Source of the DNA: Mercurialis annua
Taxonomy: Eukaryota > Streptophyta > Magnoliopsida > Malpighiales > Euphorbiaceae
Length of the DNA: 64,000 bases
Assembly (NCBI RefSeq): GCF_937616625.2
Contig: NC_065575.1
Span: forward strand, 22,120,001-22,184,000
Direction: 5' to 3'
Part shown: positions 12,101-23,775 of the stretch, in pieces
How positions within the stretch are numbered: the first letter of the stretch is position 1
How the letters are laid out: each line of letters begins with the position of its first letter
Notes under the pieces: model-generated
The model's database searches: none
The model's input: only the letters and a program-made list of their open reading frames with translations
What the model was told of the DNA's origin: nothing
Made by a program: the position numbers and the translations under genes

Positions 12101-14744
12101 GCCAAATAATTACAAACGTTACGAAACAAATCCAAACGTTTCACCTTTTTAGCGATTGAAGCCATATTTACAAACGTTACGAAATAAAACCAAACGTTTC
12201 TCCTTTTTAGCAATTTAAGCCAAATTTTTACAAACGTTACGAAATAAATCCAAACGTTTAAAACGTTACCAAAAAAATCCAAACGTTTCCCCTTTTTAGC
12301 GATTTAAGCCAATCGTTTGTAAACATTACGAAACCAAAAACGTTACGAAACAAATCCAAACGTTTCACCTTTTTAGCAATTTAAACCAAACCTCTACAAA
12401 CGTTACGAAACAAATCCAAACGTTTCACCTTTTTAGCGATTTAATCCAAACGTTTACAAACGTTATGAAGAAAATCCAAACGTTTTACCTTTTTAGTGAT
12501 TTAAGCAAAAAATTTTAAATGTTACAAAACCAATACAAACGTTTAAAACGTTACAAAAAAAATCCAAACGTTTCACATATTTAACGATTTAGGCAAAACG
12601 TTTACTAACGTAATGAAACAAATCCAAACGTTTCACCTTTTTAGCGATTTAAGCCAAGCGTTTAAAACATTATGAAACTAATCCAAACGTTTAAAACATT
12701 ATAAAACAAATCCAAATGTTTCACCTTTTTAGCAATTTAAGCCAAACGTTAACAAACATTACTAAACAAAACCAAACGTTTCACCTTTTTAGCAATTTAA
12801 GCAAAACGTTTATAAACGTTAAGAAACAAATCCAAATGTTTCGCCTTTTTATAAATCTAAGCCAAACGTTTACAAACGTTATGAAACAAACTCAAACGCT
12901 TAAAACGTTACGAAACAAATCCAAACCTTTCCCCTTTTTAGCGAATTAAGCCAAACGTTTACAAACGTTACGAAAGAAAACCAAATGTTTCCCATTTCTA
13001 GCGATTTAAGCCAAACGTTTAAAACGTTACGAAACAAATCCAAACGTTTAAAATGTTTACAAACGTTATGAAAAATATCCAAACGTTTCACCTTTTTAGC
13101 GATTTATGCCAAACGTTTACAAACGTTACGAAACAAATCCTAACGATTCACCTTTTAAGCTATTTAAGCCAAATGTGTACAAACGTTACGAAACAAGTCC
13201 AAACATTTCACCTTTTTAGCGATTTAAGCCAAACGTTAAAACGTTACGAAACCAATCTGAACGTTTCACATTGTTAGAGATATAAGCTAAACATTTACAA
13301 ACGTTACGAAACAAAACCAATCGTATCACATTTTTAGCGATTTAAGCAAAACGTTTACAAACGTAATGAAACAAATCCAAACGTTTCCCCTTTTTAGTAT
13401 TTTAAGCCAAACGTTTACAGACATTACAAAAAAAACCAAATGTTTCACCTTTTAAGCGATTTAAGCCAAACGTTTACAAACGTTAGGAAAATAATCCAAA
13501 TGTTTAAAACGTTATGAAACAAATCCACACGTTTCACCTTTTTAGCGATTTAAGCTAAATGTTTACAAACTTTACGAAACAAATCCAAACGTTTCACCTT
13601 TTTAGCGATTTAAGCAAAACGTTTAAAACGTTAGGAAACCAATCCAAATGTTTCACCTTTTTAGCGATTTAAGCCAAACGTTTACAAACGTTACGAAATA
13701 AATCTAAATGTTTAACATTTTAGCGATTTAAGTCAAATGTTTACAAACGTTATGAAACAAATACAAACGTTACACCTTTTTAGCGATTTAAGCTAAAAGT
13801 TAAAAATGTTACAAAACTAATCAAAACCTTTAAAACATTACGAAACAAATCCAAATGTTTCACATTTTCTGCGATTGAAGCCAAACGTTTACAGAAGTTA
13901 TGAAACAAATCCAAATGTTTCACCTTTTTAGCGATTTAAGCCAAACATTTAAAACATTTCAAAACCTAATTCAAACGTTTAAAACATTACGAAACAAATT
14001 CAAACATTTTAACTTTTTAGCAATTAAAGCGAACCATTTAGAAACATTAAGAAACAAAACCAAAAGTTTCTCGTTTTTAGCAAATTAAGCCAAACATCTA
14101 CAAATGTTACGAAAAAAAACATGTATTTCACTTTTTTAGCGATTTAAGCCAAACGTATAAAACGCTACGAATACAATCCAAACGTTTAAAACATTATCAA
14201 AAAAATCCTAACGTTTCATCTTTTTAGCGATTTAAGCCAAACATTTACAAACCGAACAAAAAATTCTAAACGTTTCACCTTTTTAGCGATTTAAGCCAAA
14301 TGTTTAAAACGCTACAAAACCAATCCAAACGTATAAAACGTTACGAAACAAATCCAGACGTTTCACCTTTTTAGCAATTTAAGCGAAACGTTTACAAATG
14401 TTACGGAAAAATCCAAACATTTCACCTTTTAAGCAATTTAAGCCAAACGTTTACAAACGTTTTGAAACCAATCCAAACGTTTAAAACGTTACAAAAGAAA
14501 TCCAAACGTTTCACTCTTTTAGCGATTTAAGCCAAACGTTTACAAACATTACGAAATAAAACTAAACGTTTCACCTTTTTAGCGATTTAAGCCAAATGTT
14601 TAAAACGTTTATGAACGTTACGAAACAAATCGAAACATTTCACCTTTTTTGCGATTTAAGCAAACGTTTTCAAACGTTACGAAACAAATTATAATGTTTC
14701 ACTTTTTTAGCTATTTAAGCCAAACGTGTTCAAAAATTACGAAA

Positions 14745-15250
14745 CCAATCCAAAGGTTTCACCTTTTTAGCGATTTAAGCCAAACATTCAAAACGTTACG
14801 AAACCAATAAAAACGTTTGACATTTTTAGCGATTTAAGCCAAACGTTTACAAATGTTACAAAAAAACCAATCGTTTCACCTTTTTAGCTATTGAAGCCAA
14901 ACGTATACAAACATTACGAAACAAAACCAAACGTTTTACCTTTTTAGCAATTTAAGCCAAACGTTTACAAATAAGAAACAAATCCAAACGTTTAAAACGA
15001 TACGAAAAAAATCCAAGCGTTTACAAACATTACGAAACTAATCTAAAGGTTTCACCTTTTTAGCGATTTAAGCCAAACATTCAAAACGTTACGAAACCAA
15101 TCAAAAAGTTTCACATTTTTAGCGATTTAAGCCAAACGTTTACAAATGTTACGAAAAAAACCAATCGTTTCACCTTTTTAGCGATTCAAGCCAAACGTAT
15201 ACAAACATTACAAAACAAAACCAAACGTTTTACCTTTTTAGAAATTTAAG
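14745..15250 (+). repeat. Local duplication of five monomers
   Basis: A set of shared variants (CCAAACATTCAAAACG, the CCAATCGTTTCACC monomer, AACGTATACAAACATTAC, then GTTTTACC) appears at about 14750 and again about 300 bp later. This is a recent local duplication of five 60-bp units. Confidence 0.7.
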
Positions 15251-17239
15251 CCAAACGTTTACAATACGAAAAAAATCCAAACGTTTCACCTTTTTAGTGA
15301 TTTAAGCCAAACGTTAACAAACGTTATGAAACAAATCAAACCATTTTACTTTTCACTGATTTAAGCCAAACGTTTATAAACGTTACGAAACAAATAGAAA
15401 CGTTTCACCTTTTTAGCGATTTAAGCCAAACGTTTACAAACGTTACGAAACAAAACCAAAAGTTTGACCTTTTGAGCGATTTAAGACAAACGTTTACAAC
15501 GTTACAAAACCAATCCAAACGTTTATAAACGTTACGAAATAAATCCAAACGTTTCACCTTTTTAGCGATTTGAACCAAACGTTTACAAACATAACGAAAC
15601 AAATCCTAACGTTTCACCTTTTTAGCTATTTAAGTCAAATGTTTACAAACGTTACGAAATAAATCCAAACGTTACGAAAAAAAACCAAATGCTTCACCTT
15701 TTTAGCGATTTAAGCCAAACGTTTAAAACGTTATGAAACCAATCCAAACATATAACAATGTTTACAAACATTACAAAAAAATCTAAACATTTCACCTTTA
15801 TAGAGATTTAAGCCAAACAGTTACAAACGTTATGAAACAAATCCCAACGTTTCACCTTTTAATCTATTTAAGCCAAATGTTTTCAAACGTTATGAAACAA
15901 ATCCAAACGTTCCACCTTTTTAGCGATTTAAGCAAAACGTTTAAAACGTTACGAAACCAATCCAAACGTTTAACATTTTTAGAGATTTAAGCCAAACGTT
16001 TACAAACATTACGAAACAAAACCAATCGTTACACATTTCTTGCGATTTAAGCCGAACGTTTACAAACGTTTCCAAACAAATCCAAACGTTTCCCCTTTTA
16101 GCGATTGAAGCCAAACGTTTACAAACGTTAAGAAACAAAACCAAACGTTTCACCTTTTTAGCGACATAAGCCAAACGTTTACATATATTATGAAAAAAAT
16201 CCACACGTTTAAAAGGTTATGAAACAAATCCAAATGTTTCACCTTTTTATCGATTTAAGCCAAATGTTTACAAACGTTACGAAACAAATCCTAACGTTAC
16301 CCTTTTTAGCGATTTAAGCCAAACGTTTAAAACGTTAGGAAACCAATCCAAACGTTTCCCCTTTTTAAGCGATTTAAGCCAAATGTTTACAAAAGTTACG
16401 AAACAAATCCAAATGTTTCACATTGTAAGCGATTTAAGCCAAATGTTTACAAACATTACGAAACAAATCCAAACGTTTCACCTTTTTAGCGATTTAAGCC
16501 AAAAGTTTAAAATGTTACAAAACCAATCAAATTATTTAAAACGTAACGAAACAAATCCAAACGTTTCACATTTTTAGCGATTTAGGCCAAACGTTTACAA
16601 ACCGTTCGAAACAAACCCAAACGTTTCACCTTTTTAGCAATTTAAGCCAAACGTTTAAAACATTTCGAAACCAATCCAAACGTTAAAAACATTACGAAAA
16701 AAATCCTAACATTTCACCTTTTTCGCAATTTAAGCCAAACGTTTGCAAAAGTTACGAATCAAAACAAAACGTTTCTCCTTTTTAATGATATAAGCCAAAT
16801 GTTTACAAACGTTACGAAACAAAACAAAATATTTCACCTTTTTAACTATTTAAGACAAACGTTTAAAATGCTATGAAACCAATCCAAACGTTTAAAACGT
16901 TAGGAAACTAATTGCAACGTTTCACCTTTTTACCGATTTAAGAGAAACGTTTACAAGCGGAACAAAATAAATCCAAATGTTTCCCCTTTTTAGCGATTGA
17001 AGGAAAAAGTTTAAAACGTTACAAAACAAATCCAAACGTTAAAAACGATACAAAACAAATCCAAATGTTTCACCTTTTTAGCAATTTAAGCCAAACGTTT
17101 ACAAACGTTACGAAAAAAATCCAAAACAATTTCACCTTTTTAGCAATTTAAGCCAAACGTTTAAAACGTTACGAAACAGATACAAACATTTCACCTTTTT
17201 AGCGATTTAAGCAAAACGTTTACAACCATTACGAAACAA

Positions 17240-18640
17240 AACCAAACGTTTCCCCTTTTTAGCGATTTAAGCCAAACGTTTAAAATGTTTACGAATGTTA
17301 CGAAACAAATACAAACGTTTCGTCTTTTAAGCGATTTAAGCCAAACGTTTACAAACATTACAAAACTAATCCAAACGTTTCACCTTGTTAGCGATTTATG
17401 CCAAACGTATAAAACGTTACGAAGCCAATCAAGACATTTCATTTTTTTAGCAATTTAAGCCAAACGTTTACAAACATTACGAAAGAAAACCAATCGTTTC
17501 ACATTTTTAGCGATTTAAGCCAAATGTTTACAAAAGTTACAAAACAAATCAAAACGTTTAAAACGTTATGAAACAAATACAAACGTTTCACCTTTTTATC
17601 GATTTAAGCCAAACGTTTACAACTGTTACGAAACAAAACCAAACGTTTCCCCTTTTCAGCGATTGAAGCCAAACTTTTCAAACGTTTACGAACGTTACGA
17701 AACAAATCCTAACGTTTCCCCTTTTTAGCTATTTAAGCCAAACATTTACAAACGTTACGAAACTAATCCAAACGTTTCACCTTGTTAGCGATTTATGCCA
17801 AACGTATAAAACGTTACGAAACCAATCAAAACATTTCTCCTTTTTAGCGATTTAAGCCAAATGTTTACAAACGTTACGGAACAAAACCAATCGTTTCACA
17901 TTTTTAGCGATTTAAGCCAAACGTTTACAAACGTTACGAAACAAATCCAAACGTTTCCCCTTTTTAGTGATTGAAGCCAAACGTTTAAAACGTTACAAAA
18001 CAAAACCAAAATTTTTACCTTTTTAGCGATTTAAACCAAACATTTATAAACGTTGCGAAACAAATCCAAATAATTCACATTTTAAGAGATTTAAGCCAAA
18101 CGTTTACAAACATTACGAAACAAATCTAAACGTTTCAACTTTTTAGCAATTTAAGCCAAACGTTTACAAACGTTACAAAACCAATCAAAACGTTTAAAAC
18201 GTTATGAAACAAATACAAACGTTTCACCTTTTTAGCTATTTAAGCCAAACGTTTACAACTGTTACGAAACAAAACCAAACGTTTCCCCTTTTCAGCGATT
18301 GAAGCCAAACTTTTAAAACGTTTGCGAACGTTACGAAACAAATCCTAACGTTTCACATTTTTAGCTATTTAAGCCAAACGTTTACAAACGTTACGAAACT
18401 AATCCAAAAGTTTCACCTTGTTAGCGATTTATGCCAAACGTATAAAACGTTACGAAACCAATCAAGACATTTCACTTTTTTAGCGATTTAGGGCAAACGT
18501 TTACAAACGTTACGAAAGAAAACCAATCGTTTCACATTTTTAGCGATTTAAGCCAAACATTTACAAACGTTACGAATAAAATCCAAACGTTTCCCCTTTT
18601 TAGCGATTGAAACCAAACGTTTACAAACATTACGAAACAA
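17240..18640 (+). repeat. Local multi-monomer duplications
   Basis: The rare variant CTTGTTAGCGATTTATGCC, followed by AACGTATAAAACG, occurs at about 17384, 17772 and 18415. Each time it is preceded by the variant with TTACGAACG or TTGCGAACG and followed by a TCAAGACATTTC or TCAAAACATTTC monomer. The copies at about 17611 and 18254 match over several hundred bases at a spacing of about 643 bp. Confidence 0.75.
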
Positions 18641-19304
18641 AACCAAAATTTTTACCTTTTTAGCGATTTAAACCAAACATTTAAAAACGTTGCGAAACAA
18701 ATCCAAATAATTCACATTTTTAGCGATTTAAGCCAAACGTTTACAAACATTACGAAACAAATCTAAACGTTTCAACTTTATAGCAATTTAAGCCAAACGT
18801 TTACAAACGTTACAAAACCAATCCAAACGTTTAAAACGTTATGAAACAAATCCAAATGTTTCACCTTTTTAGCGATTTAAGCCAAACGTTTACAAACGTT
18901 ACGAAACAAAACCAAATGTTTCACCTTTTTAGCAATTCAAGCCAAACGTTTAGAAACGTTACATATCAAATCCAAACGTTTCCCGTTTTAGCAATATATG
19001 CCAAATGTTTACAAACGTTACAAAACCAATCCAAATGATTCACCTTTTTAGCGATTGAAGCCAAAGGTTTCAGACGTTACAAAACCAATACAAACGTTTG
19101 AAACGTTACAAAACAAATCCAAACTTTTAAAATGTTACGAAAGTAATCCAAACGTTTAAAACGTTACAAAACAAATTCAAACGTTTAAACCGTTAGGAGA
19201 CAAATCCAAACGTTTAAAACATTACGAAACAAATCCAAATGTTTCCCTTTTCTAGCGATTTAGGCCAAACTTTTACAAACGTTACAAAACAAATCCAAAA
19301 TGTT

Positions 19305-20445
19305 TTTAAACGTGTGGATTCATTTTGTAACGTTTGTAAACGTTTGGCTTAAATTGCTAAAAAGATAAAAAAATGAAACGTCTGGATTTGTTTCATGACG
19401 TTTTAAACGTTTTGGATAGGTTTCGTATTATTTACAAATGTTTGGCTTAAATCACTAAAAAGGTGACGTTTGGATTTGTTTCGTAACATTTGTAAACGTT
19501 TGGCTTAAATCGCTAAAAATATGAAACGATTGGATTTGTTTCGTAACGTTTGTAAACGTTTTGCTAAAATTGCTAAAAAGGTGAAACATTTGGATTTGTT
19601 AAGTAACGTTTTAAACGTTCGGATTAGTTTTGTACAATTTGTAAACGTTTGGCTTAAATCGCTAAAAAGGTGAAACGTTTAGATATGTCTCGTAAATTTG
19701 TTTCGTAATGTTTTCAACGTTTGAAATTGTTTCATAACGTTTTAAACGTTTGGCATAAATCTCTAAAAAGGTGAAACGTTTGGATTTGTTTCGTAACGTT
19801 TGTAAACGTTTGGTTTAAATCGCTAAAAAGGTGAAACGTTTGTATTTTTTCGTAATGTTATTGGTTTCGTAACGTTTGGCTTAAATCGCTAAAAAGATGA
19901 AACGCTTGGATTTGATTCGTAACGTTTTAAACGTTTTGATTGGTTCCGTAACGTTCTAACCATTTGGATTGGTTTCGTAACGTTTTAAATATTTGGCTTA
20001 AATTGATTAAAATGGGAAACGTTTGGGTTTGCTTCTTAACGTTTGTAAACGTTTGGCTTAAATTGCTAAAAATGGGAAACGTTTGGATTTGTTTCGTAAT
20101 ATTAGTAAACGTTGTGTTTAAATTGTTAAAAATGGGAAACGTTTGGATTTGTTTCGTAACGTTTGTAAACGTTTGGTATAAATCACTAAAAAAGGTTAAA
20201 CGTTGGGATTTGTTTCCTAACGTTTTAAACTTTTGGTTTGGTTTCGTAATGTTTTAAATGTTTGGCTTAAATTGATAAAACGAGGACACGTTTGGATTTG
20301 TTTCGTAACGTTTCTAAACGTTTTGCTTAGATCGCTAAAAGGGGAATTGTTTGGTTTTGTTTCATAACGTTTGTAAACGTTTGGATTTGTTTACAAACGT
20401 TATTAAACATTTGTTTACAAACGTTTGGATTTGTTTACAAACATT
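19305..20445 (-). repeat. Large inverted satellite block (1.1 kb)
   Basis: Nearly 20 consecutive monomers read on the minus strand. The block ends in a degenerate zone (20384-20450) with repeated TTTGTTTACAAACG, after which higher-order units in plus orientation begin. It therefore marks the border between the two satellite domains. Confidence 0.85.
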
Positions 20446-20677
20446 GTTATACGTTACAAAACAAATCCAAACGTTTCACCTTTTTAGCGATTTAAGCCAA
20501 AAGTTTAAAATGATACAAAACCAATCCAAACGTTACAAAACTAATCCAAACGTTTAATATTTTTAACGATTTAGGCCAAACGTTTACAAACATTACGAAA
20601 CAAATCCAAACGTTTCACCTTTTTAGCGATTTAAGCCAAACGTTTAAAACTTTACGAAACCAATCCAAATGTTTATA
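20446..20677 (+). repeat. Left end of the higher-order satellite domain
   Basis: The succession of variants (AAAAGTTTAAAATGATAC, then TTTAATATTTTTAACG, then CCAAATGTTTATA) matches 35380-35574 and 53440-53633. It continues at 30261 across the inserted element, so this is part of a higher-order unit. Confidence 0.85.
20673..20677. other. Target site duplication TTATA (left copy)
   Basis: TTATA directly precedes the TG of the LTR and is repeated at 30261-30265 after the terminal CA of the far LTR. Confidence 0.9.
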
Positions 20678-21378
20678 TGTCACGACCCAATTTCTTGGAT
20701 CGCGACCGGCGCTAGGGTATGGGTATGGTTGTACCGAAACCGGTAGCTAGCCTTGCGGATAACCATACAAACAAATAAACCTACAAGAAAACCACTGCTC
20801 GGGGGCAACCGAGACTCCAACCTAAATCTAACAGTTTATATAAACAATTATATAAAATGCTCGGCACTAATCCGAGACTCCAACAACATGCCTTTTATAT
20901 AAATGATCTGAATCTACAGTAACACATGTCAACGTAAGCTTAAACAACATTTAGACCGTTATGATATCAATAGTCTAAAATAATAAAGACATAACTATCA
21001 CTACTGCGACCTAAGAGTTTTAAAAGAATGATTATCTTTATTTAAAACCAAAAGTAGATCTCCATAGAATAATGAAAGCTGGATATCAACGCCCTCAAAA
21101 TCATAAACCTGGAAAAATTGGGAAAACAACGGGGTCAGATATACTGAGATAAGTTCATACAACTATTTACATTTATTAAGTGAAAATCTTTAAAACATAG
21201 AAGCACTTTCTTTTACTAATATAATTAACATTATGGAAATACTGTATTGAAATGATCCCAGCGTAAGTGCGACGTATCACACTGAATCGCTGAGTGGACG
21301 GGAACAAATCCTCGTCAATTCCCAGTGTAAGCAAGACATTGGTCTGCCGATCCCAGAGTACTTAGCGGTGCACACAGT

Positions 21379-21398
21379 CTCGATACAAGCCTATCGAG
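21379..21398 (-). promoter_or_regulatory. Conserved LTR hairpin, family B version
   Basis: CTCGATA and TATCGAG form a 7-bp stem around CAAGCC, between CAGT and TAGC as in family A. The stem sequence differs from A at several positions on both sides with pairing kept. Confidence 0.7.
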
Positions 21399-22748
21399 TA
21401 GCTCGTTCCAATCCAGATCCATAATGGCTTAAAACAGTTCGCAAACATTTATATATATGAAAATACACAATATACTTAATAAAGCGGTAAATAGCGATAT
21501 AAACTCACTGCTTGCTAATCCACGTGATAACCTGGCAAGCAACCTAAACCTGCTCTGACTCCGAAGCACGAACAGTCGACGAGTCTAGAAACAAAGTTTA
21601 AGTTAAAAATAATTCATCCAATAACTCTAAGAACACTAGACACCACATAGGACTAGTATCTCAACCACAAGCCAAAGTACAAGCCCAATCACAACATCCA
21701 TGCATAAACATTCCATATCCAAAGTAATACCAGAGTCAAACAACTAAGTTAAGCATAATTGAGTTCCCATTGAAAATATAATCCGGAGTACTTATATAAC
21801 TTAGTTTAAAACTTTAAAACCAAGTGAAAATCCCAGAGTAGTGAATTAGCCTTTAAGCTTAATCTCACATGTCGGGCGATCCAAGTCTAACCCGACCCAA
21901 CGTTATGCCAGAGTAAAATCAAAGTATAATCTGAAACCTTTAAATCAAAACAACATTCATTTGAAAACTATGGCACAATTTCGCCATTTTTACGCATAAT
22001 TGTCATATGATGAAACGAACGATTCTTAAACATTGCTAATATAATACAAACATCCAAAACACCTTAGAATCACTTATGGGCAGCCAATTATGTCAAAGAA
22101 CAACAATCGAATCTATCAAAGTATCCATGTGCAATTCAAGTCAATTACTCAACTTTCAACTATTAAATAAGCCAACAACAACAAGTAGATCTCTAGCAAC
22201 CTACATCAGCCCCAAAAAAGGATTTCCAGCTCTAAGATATCACATCGGAACAGTGAACAACACTTTACAAAGATCATATTAACAACCTAGCATTCAATCC
22301 TACCAATTTGCCTTGCGAATATAGAGTATAAACAAATCACAACACATAAATGAGACACCTTAACATATAACTCAGATTAAACATATCAAAATCAGTAAAT
22401 AAAATATAACACGACAGAACAATGAATCAAAAGAACGGTAAACACGATTAAGCGGAAGAAACGACACATACCGCGATAAGAACCACAAATCGAATCAAGG
22501 AACAAAAAGATAAGGTTAGGTCAGCTTCTCCAACACCCAAATTCGCTGGAAAACATGAGTTGAATAAGAACGAATTGAAGCAAACGAAGGAATAACGATT
22601 GAATAATAGTCAAGGCGTACGAATCACTTACCGAAACCAAAAGATGTGTGAAAAGAGCAAGGAATGAAGTATTATGAGATTCCAGCAGTCCTAGGGTTTT
22701 GGGTTTGGATAAAAGAGTGTAAAAAACGATTAGGGTCAGATAAGGGGT

Positions 22749-22757
22749 CTATTTATA
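22749..22757 (-). promoter_or_regulatory. TATA box of family B LTR
   Basis: The element strand reads CCTATAAATAGACCCC, a strong plant TATA box. It lies about 455 bp from the LTR start on the element strand, just downstream of the GC-rich palindrome cluster. Transcription would be expected to start around 22720 and run leftward. The second LTR has the same box at 29822-29830. Confidence 0.65.
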
Positions 22758-22780
22758 GGCCCCGGTACGAATTTACACGG

Positions 22781-22897
22781 AAGGCGCGATGCGAGGCGCG
22801 ATGGCCCATCGCGCCTGCCGTCGCGCCTTCACAAAAGGCACAAAAAGCCTGGGGCGCGTTGCGAGGCGCGATGGCCCCAACGCGCCCTCCAACGCGC
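22781..22897 (-). promoter_or_regulatory. GC-rich palindrome cluster upstream of the TATA box
   Basis: Nested perfect inverted repeats: AAGGCGCGA with TCGCGCCTT (22781-22829), AGGCGCGATG with CATCGCGCCT (22794-22816), and GGGCGCGTT with AACGCGCCC (22852-22887). It starts 24 bp upstream of the TATA box on the element strand. A partly shortened version is in the other LTR (29853-29948). Confidence 0.6.
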
Positions 22898-23211
22898 CTC
22901 AATGTTTGATCCAACGGTAAACTTTTTCTCGTGCACAGCATATCCAATGATGAGCCCGATCCAACGGTACAATTGGGAGATATGGGTGTTTTATCAAAAC
23001 ATGTCAGATTTAGAAGGCACACGAACACATCATCGATCATGCACCGAATACAAATCAAATTGATATCGAAAACTAACACGACACATGCGACACATAGAAG
23101 ATACAAATCAAACCCCAAAAAAAAATTCACACTTGCTAATTCCACCATAAACAATCTGAAACCAAGTCAGAAACACAAGGAAGTCATGACGAAAAAACAC
23201 GGGATATTACA

Positions 23212-23221
23212 ATCTCCCCAA
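23212..23221 (-). promoter_or_regulatory. Polypurine tract of family B
   Basis: TTGGGGAGAT on the element strand directly adjoins the 3' LTR, as expected for the plus-strand DNA primer. The family A element has TTGGGGAGAA in the same place. Confidence 0.8.
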
Positions 23222-23259
23222 CTTATATAAAATTCGTCCTCGAATTTAACATAACACAA

Positions 23260-23750
23260 CCCACGTAAAACATCTCATAAAACTATATGCAGTCCGGATA
23301 AAAACACACGTAACGAAAGTGAAAAACATAAATATGACACCCAAAGTAAACAAGGAAAACAATTATAACAATTCTGCATAATGAATTGTGTCTCCCAAGT
23401 AACCAACCCAAACTGTAACCAAAGGAATTCCGTGCCTAACGTCCTTAGTACTTGCGTAAGCAAAACTCAACAGGTTGTTTCTCGAACGATAACTCAATAC
23501 CACCACTTACATAAACCGAACAATCATAAGTGGTCACAAAAGGTATCATATTAACTACCACTTAACATAAAACGATAACGCCATTTCTAGGTGAAATCAA
23601 ACGAAGGAATACAAGATCTCCTATATAATACTCGACTGAAATCCTTAGGATAAATCAAGAACGAAACTTAAATCTCTCTCCAAAAGGTACCTCTAAATAG
23701 AAATTCAACTCCGAAAAAATCTACACAAGACGAAAACACGTATGAAACAT
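23260..23750 (-). pseudogene. Relic of integrase C-terminus and chromodomain
   Basis: On the minus strand, near 23350-23463, a short open stretch contains TWETQFIMQN where the intact family A polyprotein has [10 protein letters not shown], and VLRT...FLWLQF where it has [14 protein letters not shown]. The DNA further right still aligns loosely with the integrase C-terminal region of the intact element (its 41217-41530), with several indels. It lies at the correct distance from the polypurine tract. It is frameshifted throughout, so this is the decayed 3' end of pol and not a gene. The rest of pol and gag are not recognisable in this element. Confidence 0.6.
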
Positions 23751-23752
23751 AT

Positions 23753-23775
23753 GGGGTATTACATTCTCCCTAACC
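23753..23775 (-). repeat. Second LTR-end plus polypurine-tract motif
   Basis: GGGGTATTACA followed by TTCTCCCTAACC repeats the arrangement at the true 3' LTR end 552 bp to the left. It also shares the downstream AAAAATTCGACCTCGAATTT that follows the tract of the inner family A element. It is probably the end of another, mostly lost LTR inserted in, or fused into, the family B interior. Confidence 0.6.

Larger units (their letters stand above)
6258..20445. repeat. Irregular 60-bp satellite array
   Basis: Tandem monomers of about 60 bp. The most conserved 20 bp are CCTTTTTAGCGATTTAAGCC; the other 40 bp contain AACGTT three times plus GAAACAAATCC. A 59-bp variant lacks one base (AAACGTTTAAAACGTTACG) and is usually followed by CCAATCC. 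Neighbouring monomers differ at many positions, and I see no long regular higher-order unit, only local duplications of 300-640 bp. Most monomers read in one orientation, with inverted blocks listed separately. Open frames here are consequences of the 60-bp (20-codon) period. No gene is seen. Confidence 0.95.
20678..23211 (-). repeat. 3' LTR of family B (2534 bp)
   Basis: Starts TGTCACGACCCAATTTC and ends GGGATATTACA. It aligns with 27749-30260 over its whole length, with scattered substitutions and small indels (2534 against 2512 bp). That marks it as older than the inner family A element, whose LTRs are alike. Confidence 0.93.

Noticed and set aside
6574..20557. Many open frames giving proteins with a repeated FHLFSDLSQTFTNVTKQIQT pattern
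   Set aside because: The satellite unit is 60 bp, i.e. 20 codons, so a frame open in one monomer stays open in the next. The 20-residue period, the presence on both strands, random ends and lack of any domain mark them as artefacts.
6258..20677. CRISPR-like regular repeats
   Set aside because: Repeats are contiguous without unique spacers, and the setting is plant nuclear DNA.
22664..23230. Frames in the family B U3 region (81, 133 and 99 codons) and the related 172-codon frame at 29932-30450
   Set aside because: Located in LTR promoter sequence; the last runs from the LTR into satellite. No domain is seen and the two LTR copies do not keep the same frame.
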